The translations under genes were made by a program, and so were the position numbers. From Ceraceosorus guamensis (Eukaryota; Basidiomycota; Exobasidiomycetes; Ceraceosorales; Ceraceosoraceae), in the NCBI RefSeq assembly GCF_003144195.1, contig NW_020289996.1:125419-189418 (forward strand): a stretch of DNA of 64,000 bases, given 5' to 3'. The notes below the pieces were generated by a model, which saw only the letters and a list, made by a program, of their open reading frames with translations, was not told where the DNA came from and searched no databases. Positions 8,826 to 19,380 of this stretch are shown in pieces; position 1 is the first letter of the stretch; each line of letters starts with the position of its first letter.

Positions 8826-11780
8826 ATGAGAGAATCAGATGGAGATCAAGATCTGCCTCCCAATTTCAAGCCGAGCGCCTTCGCGATGACATTTCCAGGC
8901 AGACACAACCTCTCTCCAAAGAAGAAGATCTCGTCCAGCACAGGGAACGGCAGCTCGCACGTCAGATCTCCGCTGAAGGGCAAGGGCAAGGACAGAGGAG
9001 AGGATGGTGGCACTTCCGAGGCTCAGAAGGCGGGTCAGACGGAGCAAGGCTCGGACGAAAGAAGAATGCAGGATGAGGAGGCGCTCGCTAGGCTCAGGAA
9101 GCGCATGGCCGGCCGTAAGTAATAATGATTGCCACAGATTGGGCCTGCCCTCACGGGTAGTCGCGAGCTGAACTGCAAAACCGTGCCTCTTTGTGTGGTT
9201 GCCACTCCTCTTCAGCCTCTAGCGGCAAGGCTGGCTTGGCCAAGGACCAGGATGAGATCAACAAAATCGTGAGTGTGCATCGTTGTCCTGCGCATACATG
9301 CGCTTAGACGGGCTGAATAAGCAGTGTTACCTTCCTGCTTAGATCTACAAAGCTTCCAAAGGCAGTCGCTTCTTTCTGAAGGAAAAAGAGACGAGCGAGA
9401 GGATAGAGCGTCAGATCGAATCCATGTTAGCAGACAAGGATGATATCATGAGCCGCGTACCTCCTGACAGTGTAGAGTGGAGGAATCAAGAGAAGAAAGT
9501 TGATGTCATGAGAAGGGATCTGGAGGCGACCAGAGATCTGAGCAGAGTTGTGGTGCATGCGGACATGGACTTCTTTTACGGTGTGAGTAGGCACACGCGC
9601 TCCTCGAGAGCCGCGCAGCTGGGCTGGACTAACGAAGTGTCTGGCTGTGGCTCGGCATAGGCATGCGAGCTCAAACGCGACCCAAGTCTGTCGGGGAAAT
9701 GTTTCGGCGTAGGGCACGGGGTACTCGTCACCTGCTCGTACGAAGCCAGAGCGTTTGGAGTGCGTTCCGGTATGGCAGGAGTGAGTGTACCATCATGGGC
9801 TGGAGACTAGAGTGTCCGAAATCCGACGAAATGCTCAAAAGAGCCCTTTTCTCTGCTGCAACCCAGCATATTGCCAAGGCTCTTTGTCCTCACATCATCC
9901 TCGTCGATAACGACATGAAACATTACATTGAGACTAGCGAGAAGGTGATGGCCGTCATGCACGAGTACGATCCAACTATGGCTCAAGCGTCTCTCGATGA
10001 AGCGTGAGTGTGTCTCTGAGCAGTGCTGGTAGTGGGTGGAATGTCTAAGACTCCCTTATCCTGTATTGCCGACAGTTACTTGGACATCACTGAGTACTGC
10101 GAGTCAAACCGAGTGGATGCCGATGAGGCTGTCGCAAGAGTGAGTGCGCTCTTGTGGAATGATCATCGACATGAAGGGCTGTGCTAAGACACTGCTGGAC
10201 TGGACGTTGGCAACATCTCAGTTGAGAGAAGATGTGAAGCAGGCCACTGGTCTAACGGTCTCGTGCGGTATTGCAGCTAATTGCAGATTGGGTGAGGAGT
10301 CTGCGACCGCGGCCTATTCGCTTCAATCCGTGACTCATTTTGGCCTGTGTACAACTCGCCAATACGTCAGCCAAGATTGCCAGTGACAAGAATAAACCGA
10401 ATGGACAGTATTTGGTTCCCGCCAACGCTACCGACATTATGCATTTCATGCACGACCTGCCAGTACGAAAAGTCAGCGGTATTGGACGTGTCACTGAGCG
10501 CTACCTTGAAGCTCTAGGCATTGATGTGAGTCCGGTCTGAGAAGTATCCATAGTTGGAAGTGCTTCCACTGATTATGCAACCAACCTTGGCTCGCCAAGA
10601 CATGTGGAGACATCTGGGAAAAGAGGGTCGTGCTAGCTTTGACTCTGAGACACCCAGAGTCTTTCTTAGCTATTTACCTCGGACTCGGTAAGACGCAAGT
10701 CGCTCCTACCGAACGCGGTGAGTGATGGAAGTTCGCATAGACGCGTTACACCCATCGGCACCTATAACAGCGCCGTCTCGCTCCCACATCTGATACCTGG
10801 ACGATTGGTCCCAAATTGTGCAGGCTGGCGTCGAAGCGTGGGTCGAGAACACACCTTCACCCCTACTTCGAACCTGGAGGAGCTTCTGTCCGAGCTTCGA
10901 AGATGCGCAGACAAAGTCGAATCTGATCTGGAAGAAGAAAGTTACCATGCACAAAAGGTCACGCTTACCTGCAAAACCTCTTCGTACACGCGATTTACGA
11001 GAGACCTGACCTTGGGACACAGAGTGTGGAAGGCGGACGATTTGTTCCGGATCACAAAGGAGCTGTTGCTAGCCGAGCTGAAGGAGAGGAAATTGACTCT
11101 GAGACTGATCGGGGTCCGAGTGAGTGGTCCAATCACTCTGGACAGCTCTTACCCGTTTGACTATTGACGCGTTGAAAGCATCTTCACCTGACCAGGCGGG
11201 AACGCTAATCGATCTGCGCAAGAGCCAAGCAGCGGGAAGCATAGAGAACGCGTTCAGACGAGCAAAGGCTGCACCCTCATATTCCACGGCGGAAAGTCAT
11301 GCAGAGCAAGAGCGTTTGATTGAAGATGAAGAGAGGCAGCTTCGCTTGGCGATTGAGGCTTCTCTTCAGGATCGTTCACCAGAGGACGGCCCCAGCGTCG
11401 AAGCAGGATTAGTGCGGGAGATCAAGACAGATCGCCCAGATATTCGCGACATGAGAGGCGAAAAGCATGAACTGTTGGTGGACGACTCAAACTCGATGCG
11501 TTCTGACTTGGTCAAGCTCGAAGAGCACGAAGAGGGTGGGGGCGAGTGCCCCATTTGCGGCATGTGGGTCCGCTGGCCGATGCAAGCGACGGAAAGCCAA
11601 GCTGCTCTGGCCCTCGACGAACATCTTTCCGGAGATTGCCAAACCGGTGCAAACGCAGAAGCATCCGGTCGAGACAACGGTGGCACTTCCAGACTTGCTC
11701 CCATATTTGACCCTCGGTATGCTGCCCGCAAAAAGAAACGCAGGATAGACTCTTACTTTATTAAACCTGCGGGTGCTTGA
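8826..11780 (+). CDS. DNA polymerase kappa (DinB, Y-family translesion polymerase)
   Basis: Translesion polymerase bypassing minor-groove lesions. Eleven exons: 8826..9114, 9216..9268, 9343..9582, 9661..9780, 9867..10003, 10076..10139, 10222..10291, 10371..10525, 10600..10717, 10824..11119, 11196..11780; 708 aa. Palm carboxylates are present: HADMDFFYG (D188) and SLDEAYLDITEYC (D278, E279). Kappa-type features: the N-clasp helix (INKIIYKASKGSRFFLKE), CSYEARAFGVRSGMAG, SDKNKPNGQYLVPA, and the little-finger start REHTFTP. The C-terminus carries a UBZ-like zinc finger (CPICGMWV ... LDEHLSGDC) and ends KRRIDSYF, close to the PIP-box form used by human Pol kappa, so ubiquitin and PCNA binding are inferred. 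The basic, Ser-rich N-terminus has SPKKK. Exon 1 starts at the first in-frame ATG. Confidence 0.93.
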
Positions 11781-12040
11781 TCATGCCGCAACAGTTCAGC
11801 ATTCTTTTATCTTGCCACCCATCTCTTCAATTGGGAGCATGTTCGCTCTTCGATCAGCTTTCCCACGTGCTATAGTATCTCGCTCTGTTCCCTCTTCTGT
11901 GCCATGCAAAGCATCTGTATTGCTAAGAACACCATCACACTCCGTGCCACACCGCCTCATAGCTTTATAGTCCACCTAGCCCTCCTTTCATGTGCAATAC
12001 ACCGCTGTTATGCTCGAACAAGACTCGCATTGGATTGTGT

Positions 12041-14159
12041 TTAATAGTATCCCGGCATGGAATGAGCATAGTCCCTCTCTTGATCTTTAGGTTTGGGTCT
12101 GATGACACCCACCACTTCCCCCAAGTCCAGACGGTTGTCTTCAGAAGGAGATCCGGATGATCTGTCAATAGCAAGCATGGCTCCATGTGACTCTTGAGTC
12201 TCATTTCCCACTCCCAGACGCTTCATGTTCTCAGAGATGTAGCCTGGCGAGCCTGGACCGAAGGCAGGCACTGGAGGATTGAAATGCTTTATGACGAGGG
12301 CCGATCGACCGGCTGGAATGCGTGTACTGATCTCTGTGGACTTTGTCAGTGGCTGAAAAGCGACCTGTGAGATGCGCGAAGTAGAGATGAGCCACGTGCG
12401 AACGAGCAGCATTTTGCTCCCGTGATCGAACTGACCAGCGCTGAGCGCAGCTCGCTCTGAAAAGACTCACGGTATCGTTTAGCTTGATGTACGAAGCTAG
12501 CCAATGGTTGACAATGGCAAACTCATCCTCCCTTTCCTTCTTGAGCTCTTCCCTCGCATCTCTGCCCTTTTTGTCTCTGAAATGAGCAAAGCGACGTATA
12601 GTGCTCAATTCGTCTTCCAGTATCTCCTTCGCTGTGCGCAAGAAAGGTATGGCGTCTCCATACCTCCCCGCTTCGCCGCTATCTATGCCCAACCATTTGT
12701 ACGCCCTGGCCTTGGCCAACAAGCCGCGCGTGGCGAGATATTTGAGCAGCAGAGACCCAACGGAGAGATCTTCGTCTGCACCAAGTGAGAATGCACCTCC
12801 CCCCGAGCCTGAAGAGGGTCGATCTGACGAAACGCTAGGCTTCAGCTTGCCCAAAAGACCTCCTCCAAATTTGCTGCCGACTTGATGTCCGCCCTTCCCG
12901 CCAACAGCCGAATCAAGTCGAGCGTCGTCATCTATTCCAACGCTGCCGAAAGCTGCGTTTCCCGCTCGCAGTTCAGGCCGTCGCAGCCCATCTGCTTCAG
13001 AGGCAAGATTATCAACATTCTTCATGCTCGGCTTTTTGCCCACTACTTGCGCCAGGGATCTGGCTTGCTCGTATCTTTGGCAAACGTTCAGGTTCAATTT
13101 AGCCAACAGAGACGCGGAAGGATGGGTTTTTGGCAAAGGCGGACCAGGCGTAATCGTGTCCAGTGATGTCGACAGGAAGGGCGAAAGGAGCTTGCGGACG
13201 GCTAACGACTCTGCATCTGCCATTGCGAGCCTTCGCAAACGAAAGCCTTGTCAGCGGACAATGTGTATGCTGCGTCGACTTGTGCTAGCAGCAGGCATCT
13301 GAAAGGCCCGTTGTGAATCAACTCACTTGCTCATAGCTAGCGTGACCTCTCGTGTCACATCAGGTGGTCTGCCGTCGATCTTTCCAGCGACCGTTTCCCA
13401 CTGCGGTATTAGGTCCTCTCCAAGGTACTCGAAGATGCCCGCCGCCTTGCACAAAAGATCAGCAGCTATCCTGAGCCTTTCGTCTTTAGCCTTGCGCTGC
13501 TCTGTGGTCAGTAGCCTGTCTCTTTCGTAATCGCCGAGTGAGGCAACATACGAGGCCGCCAAGTTGGATAGCGCGGTGCCGGACAGCAAGAGCACTGAGC
13601 ACAGCTCATAGTGCAGGCCGGGCAGAGTTACTCGTGGAGCATCGCGCATGAAGGAGGATGACGATAAGGTAGTCCTCCATGAAAATTCTGAAAGCAAGAA
13701 TATCAGCGCTTCCGTCAGCCCAGAGCTCATGGAATCGCCCAGGCTCCTCTTTCTGCCCAGTCACTCACGCGGCTCGTGCCTCAGCAGGAGATCATCCGTC
13801 TGTACGCAGTTAAAGATGCCAAATAGATGCGGCAGATACTCGTCCACCGCCTTCAAAAGCACGAAGCAAAGTCGATGAGCTTAGATTGCTCCTTCCTATG
13901 CTGCTGCTATGCCTGTTGCTAAGGATCAGCTTACCTTGACGATTCTGAACCAATCCTTGTCCGTGACCTTCGCTTCCCTCTCGTCTCCATCATTGTCCTC
14001 AACCTTGACCTTCTTCTCATGCCTCTGCTCCTTGAGAATGGACCTCAAAGAAGCTCTCAGCTCCGTCGTCCTTGCCAGCTCCGAAGTCAAGGTAGTGCCC
14101 GATTGTAAGAAATCCTGAAACGAGATGGCTCCCGTGGTGGGTAGAATGTGCACGTACAT
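12041..14159 (-). CDS. palC: pH-response regulator PalC (BRO1-domain protein)
   Basis: Fungal Pal/Rim pathway component linking the plasma-membrane alkaline-pH sensor complex to ESCRT-III through a BRO1 domain. Exons: complement(12041..12364, 12471..13230, 13327..13687, 13769..13850, 13935..14159), 583 aa. The start ATG at 14159 gives MYVHILPTTGAISFQDF, matching the PalC N-terminal pattern LPTTxAxSFxDF. Further matches: EYLPHLFGIFNC, HYELCSVLLLSGTALSNLAAS, LAMADAESLAVRKLLSPFL, a helix ending IPFLRTAKEIL, and WLASYIKLNDTVAFQPL followed by a Pro/Gly-rich tail. An insertion of about 100 Gly/Ser-rich residues (LRAGNAAFGSVG to FSLGADED) interrupts the domain and is probably disordered. Tail-to-tail with POLK, about 260 bp apart. 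Confidence 0.87.
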
Positions 14160-14989
14160 GTCCGCCTGCGATTTCTTCTGGAATACTTTTGCACTGCTGA
14201 AGACGGACTGCTGATCTGAATCAGACGATGAGACAGCAATTTGGCCCGGAAGGATGGAAGTAACGGAGGCCAATATGGCTAGGTCTTCACGCTGGCGCCA
14301 GCGAATCGCCTGTTCACGCCATACCTCGAATGCTTTCTATCGAGGAGGCGGGACGCGAAGGTCGACTATCGCACTTGGCCATGCTTTCGCGATGAAGTGC
14401 CTCCCGATTGCGTGGCCGACATGGCGGTGGTGGCACAGAGCACACATCGCATGCAGGTCAGCATCGCCATGATCCTTGGCATGCTTGCGCCAAGAGATCA
14501 AGGATATCAATCACGAATCGTGAATCCTGGGATGAATGCGCGTCGCACAACTGACTCACGTGACCGGGGTTGGCCAGCGACTTCTCTGAACATGCGTGAA
14601 GGACCAAGAACGAGCATGGCTTTCATCTTCACGTTGGCGTTTTGACCTTTTTCGCCTTCTGGGAACTGAATTCTAGGAGCTGAATAGTGCCCCAAAACTT
14701 GACTGCTGGAAGCGCGACAAGGTTGAAAGAACAAAGTCGAAATTCTAGACGCATCATTGAGGGACTCGTGCACCACAGCAACTTCGTTCAAGATTGTGCT
14801 GTTCTTACACTTTTCGCAGCACCACCCATACCGAAGAGCTTTGTCACGGCTTCTGCGTAAGCGCAGCGACCGCTTCGGCGTGCGCCCCGGTGCAAGAATC
14901 TCTGCGGGTACAGTTGGAAGAGTGCCAAGAATATTGATATTCAAATTATAGTACGACAGCGAGATGATCATTTCTAATCCAGAGGCAAG
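14160..14989. other. Intergenic: palC upstream region and PRS1 3' side
   Basis: About 830 bp. It contains the inverted second copy of the 17-bp motif about 350 bp upstream of the palC start. No gene recognised; the small frames lack any family signature. Confidence 0.5.
14509..14525 (-). repeat. 17-bp near-palindromic promoter motif, copy 2
   Basis: AATCACGAATCGTGAAT on the plus strand, the exact reverse complement of the motif at 8622-8638. It lies upstream of palC. Confidence 0.8.
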
Positions 14990-16899
14990 TCAAAGTAAGA
15001 GGTTTGCATCGAAAAGCATGCTGGTGTGCGAGATATTAGGATGCGGAGGGCGTCAATCAAAATTGTTCGCGCCCAGCGCAGAAGCAGCCCGTCTACTCAC
15101 CTTATGCTTTCTCCATTATGAGTTCTACGAATGCTTTCCGCGATGACTGCCGATACGTCCATCACTTCCAACTTGCTGTTGCTCTTTTCCGCCTTGTCGC
15201 TGTTCGGGATGGTATTGGTCACCACCAGTTTCTCCAGGTCTAGACGCCTGAGCAGGTTCGTAGCTTGACCCGACAGGAGGCCGTGAGAGATGTGCGCGTA
15301 GACTGCCCGAGCGCCTGCATCCTTCAAAGTCTTAGCAGCAAGCGCGAGCGTCCGTCCAGTGTCCACCATGTCATCCACTAGAATGGCAACCTACGTATAG
15401 GAAGGTCAACACGTCAGATGTGAAAGGGCGCCACGCCAATTTCTCGCCAAGCCTGACCTGCTCACCTTACCGGCGACATCTCCCACCAGAATCTCCATCT
15501 TCGTCTCTGCTTCCTCTCCATCATCATCCTGAGTGGTGAGTGCAGACGAGGATGACGAAGCCAACATGGTCGGCTGTCCGGATCTCAGGCTATCGATGGG
15601 TCCCGAAGAAGGTTCGAAAGCCGGCTCTAGGCCTTCAGGTCGTGGCGTGCGCTCAGAAAGCGACAAATTTGCGTTGCCTTCTGCGCCGACACTGAGCCTG
15701 GAGAGCTGGTCACTGACATCTTTAAGCGGCTGCGGGCATGGTAAGGTGGACGATCAGCGCGGTTCGTCTTAGGGCTTCAAAGCGGACGGAACTTACTGCA
15801 GCGGTGCCCAGCGCCTCGTGCTTGACTCTATCCGCATGGGTGGTAGGACCTGCGATGCCATTGGGGTGCGCAACTCCAGAAGTGGACTCCATCATGAAAC
15901 TTCCTGTCATTGGCGTGCTGAGTCCGCTTTGCAGATCAGAAAAGGACGATGCCCTGCTGACTCCGGCATTCAGACTGGAGGCGTTAGCCGCAGCTGCTCT
16001 CAGCCTCTTATTCTGTTCCCTTTTCCGGTTACGATTGATCAAGGCGAAGTCCACGCCGAGGATATCAGCCAAAGATGTGGCCCTAGCAAGAAAAGCGCAA
16101 TCAGTCAATCAAATCAAGTAGCTCATGAAGTATTGCACGCGCAGTCGCTACGCACCTCTTGGCACCACCAGCATCGGGCGAGACGATGATGGAGTTTCTG
16201 AAGTCTGGAATCTTCTGTCTGATCCACCTGGCGACGCTAGGCTCGCTAGTCAGATTGTCCACAGGGATGTCGAAGAAACCTTGAATTTGACTCGCATGAA
16301 GATCCATGGTAATCACATGATCAGCACCAGCGACACTGATCATATTGGCCACCAACTTGGCCGTGATGGGTGCTCTGGACTTGTCCTTTTTGTCGTGCCT
16401 GCTGTAGGGAAAGCAGGGGATGACTGCAGTGATGCGTCGTGCTGAAGCAGTCCGACAGGCGCTGATGAGGATCAGAAGCTCCATCAAGCTGTCGTTGGCA
16501 TCCACAGCCGATGAGTTGGAGGTTTGCAGCACAAAAACATCTTCGTCTCGCACCGAAGCGCCGATTCGAACGTCGATAGACTGGTCAGCAAACTTCTTGA
16601 CGATGCATGGTGTCCTCTCGATGCCCAGCCTGATGGGTGGAGACCCTAGTCAGATGATGGCGGGGCAGTGATGTGTGCGTAGCCTGCTCTTCACGCACCT
16701 GTCCGCAACCAGCTGCGCAAGCTCGGGATGAGAGTTTCCTGCGTCCAGGGGCAATTTGTTCACAAGTCAGCTATCGGCGCCTCGAGGAGGCAAACCGACC
16801 ACATGGTATCGGAAGCGTTCGGGTAGATGCCATCATGGGGTACGCTACGAGCACACCTCACGCACCCGTCAATAGCTTGATGGAATTTACGCCTGGCAT
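14990..16899 (-). CDS. PRS1: Ribose-phosphate pyrophosphokinase (PRPP synthetase), PRS1-type with long insertion
   Basis: Makes PRPP from ribose-5-phosphate and ATP for purine, pyrimidine, His and Trp synthesis. Seven exons: complement(14990..15020, 15101..15390, 15466..15729, 15797..16082, 16156..16629, 16699..16738, 16866..16899), 472 aa. Seen: [19 protein letters not shown] at the N-terminus, [65 protein letters not shown], the PRPP loop [14 protein letters not shown] and VVTNTIP near the end. The protein ends [13 protein letters not shown] plus six residues. Residues about 210-354 are a Ser/Ala-rich insertion between [10 protein letters not shown] and [12 protein letters not shown]. Yeast Prs1 and Prs5 carry non-homologous insertions tied to cell-wall signalling; a similar role here is inference. 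Confidence 0.92.
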
Positions 16900-17744
16900 G
16901 TTGGACGAGCGCTGGGCGAGGTGCCAGCGGTGATAGGGCAGCAGACGTGACGGGTACTGCTCGCTGATCTAGGAGTACGACTGGCTTTTGACGTCTGATG
17001 AATAGCAAGCTGCTTACAGAATCGCAATTGTGGTTCAAGAGGAAGTCGCTGCCGGATGTATGCGCTCAAATGTCTTGGACACGGGCATGCCATCAAAAAT
17101 CCAAGACCTGTATGTGCAGTCGTCTGTAGTCGTCTCCCGTATCGCTCCTCGTGACTGTGTTGACTCGGGGTATGCGTTGATCGTCGGAGCCAACCGTCGA
17201 CGAGCTACAAGGTGAGGATGGATTCAAGATCTCGACTTGGAGAGATCGCGAACAACAAGTCCCTCGATGAATGGGCGAAATAACAGATCCAGAGCTTTCA
17301 ATGGACTTGCGCGTATTTGTTGCATGCATGGACGGAATTCACATTGTGATTCACGATTGCTGCTGCTGCATATGTCTGGCCTCGTCGCGACTGCCGCGGT
17401 GCGTGGGGCCACAAAATTCGGGAATCCTTGGCGAAGACGTCGTTTTGTATCGTGCGAGAAAAATGCGCGTGGGCCTAACTATATTTTTGAAGTTTTGGTT
17501 CTACACAGACCTTGGCTGTGAGAGGGTCGCTGCTTGCTCAACCTTTGCTTGATGAACCACAGCCCTGAGCATACCCATTGGACCTCCGCTTTATTCAGGC
17601 CCACTCATCAATCCACGTCATCTGCATATCTGGCAAGCGAAAAGTGACGCGTTGCAGTCTAGTCGCCATTGCAAGAGGTTCCGAACGGAGTCCGCCTTCT
17701 GCCTCACCTGACCGTGACGCAGGCCACCAGCTAGCCCAGCAAGG
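16900..17744. other. Divergent promoter region PRS1 / NIP7
   Basis: About 845 bp between divergent starts. It contains one GATTCACGATTG motif near 17349-17360. No other element recognised. Confidence 0.4.
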
Positions 17745-18748
17745 ATGAGGCCGCTCACAGACACAGAGACGAAAACGCTCTTCACCAAGCTTTCGCACTA
17801 CATTGGATCCAACATCGTTCACTTGGTGGATAAGCCTGATGACCCGCATGTATTCAGGTTGCACAGGGATAGGGTGTACTACGCTAGCGAGGTGAGTTGG
17901 GCCAGTCGCAATCGACAGAGAACACAGCCGAAGCCTTGCAAGCACGCGTGTTGGGGACCTGATCGAGGGGAGGAGGAATCCAGCTGGAGAGAACACCGGG
18001 TCAAGTGGTGTCGAGCGCTCTCGTCCAAAACCCTCACATGATGTTCATCACTTTGCGCTGCTTATTGCGACGGACAGGCTTGCATGAAAGCGGCTACCTC
18101 TATCGCTAGACCCAATTTGATATCTCTAGGCACTTGCTTTGGCAAGTTTAGCAAGACTGGCAAGTTCAGACTGCATATCACCGCTCTGGATCATCTCACT
18201 CAGTACGCCAAGTACAAAGTGAGCTTTTCCTGTGCGGGGTTCTGGCGGAGGACGAATTGAGTGGCTCACATGCGTTCACATGTCTGGGATGTTGCAGGTG
18301 TGGATCAAACCCAATGGAGAGCTGCCGTTCCTTTACGGAAATCATGTGGTCAAGGCGCACTTGGGTAGAATCACGGATGATACACCCGAGCATGCAGGAG
18401 TGGTAGTGCTGAGCATGAGCGGGATGGCGTTGGTGAGTGTTTCCTGCGCAACGAGATGGGAGAGTCGGCTGTATGCATCTTCGCCTGGCGTAGGAGCCAA
18501 GATTGATCCGCATCCATCTCATCCCCACTCAGGGCTTCGGAGTGACGGCCAGATCGACGCTCGACACGCGCAAGATGGATCCCACCAGCATCATCGTTTT
18601 CCACCAATCGTAAGTTTCGCTCTGTCGGCGCAGCTTCCACGCGCTGGCTACTCTCCCTTACAGATGGGCGCTGACTCGCTCGCTTACTGTTGCAACTGCA
18701 ACCAGCGATTCTGGTGAATATCTTCGAGATGAAGATACGCTCTTCTAG
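17745..18748 (+). CDS. NIP7: 60S ribosome biogenesis factor NIP7
   Basis: Nucleolar factor for 27S pre-rRNA processing and 60S assembly, with a C-terminal PUA RNA-binding domain. Exons: 17745..17891, 18078..18218, 18298..18432, 18533..18609, 18706..18748; 180 aa, exactly the family length. Seen: [20 protein letters not shown] at the start, [57 protein letters not shown] and the conserved end [11 protein letters not shown]. The residues after intron 1 (ACMKAA) are less conserved than in homologs. Divergent from PRS1; CEX1 follows on the same strand about 630 bp downstream. Confidence 0.95.
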
Positions 18749-19380
18749 GATGGATAGATCCTGTGGGCCCGCCGCTTGCTGCAGCCTATGTATTTGTATG
18801 ATGATCAAAATCTCAACCCTGGTAGCCCGTGCCACGGCATGCGATTGATGTAGCGATGTCGGCGTCAGGATGTCTGGTGCTAAGGCAATTGACTGATCCC
18901 CTAGAAGTAGACATGAGTCGCGAGTATCGAGCCAAGTGTTCGAACAAACGAGAGCAACATCGATCCTCACCTGATCACGTGATGGCTCGCTGAGGGTCTT
19001 CTTAGCGCCTGTAGCTAGCAGGCATGTCGCTGCCTGCGAACGCGATCGACCAGCAGCCGTGCGCGAGCGGAGGAGGCATAACACGCGCTGCGACAGAGAA
19101 GGGCAGGGCAACAAGTCAAAAGTCACCAGTGAAGCGTGAATCTGGTGAAAGGTCAGAAGAATCACGGCGTGCGCTCAAACATTCATCTCGCAAGCGTTGC
19201 GCGCGCTCACACTCCTGACCCCACCATTCACCAAGTGCAGGAGCTGACCGATCCTCGACGATCTTTCACGTGAGCTGCTTCGAGCCATATTGCGAGCTTG
19301 CGAGGGGCGAAGCTAGGACCAACGACGAAGCTCAGTGCGGAGGAGTGGTTTGGCCTGCAAGGCTGCCGACCAAGCCGAGC
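18749..19380. other. Intergenic NIP7-CEX1
   Basis: About 630 bp containing the CEX1 promoter. A long antisense open frame runs across here and over NIP7 exons but shows no family signature. Nothing else seen. Confidence 0.4.

Noticed and set aside
18371-19165. 264-codon open frame on the minus strand across NIP7 exons
   Set aside because: It is antisense to well supported NIP7 exons, has no recognisable family feature, and its composition follows from the GC-rich coding strand.
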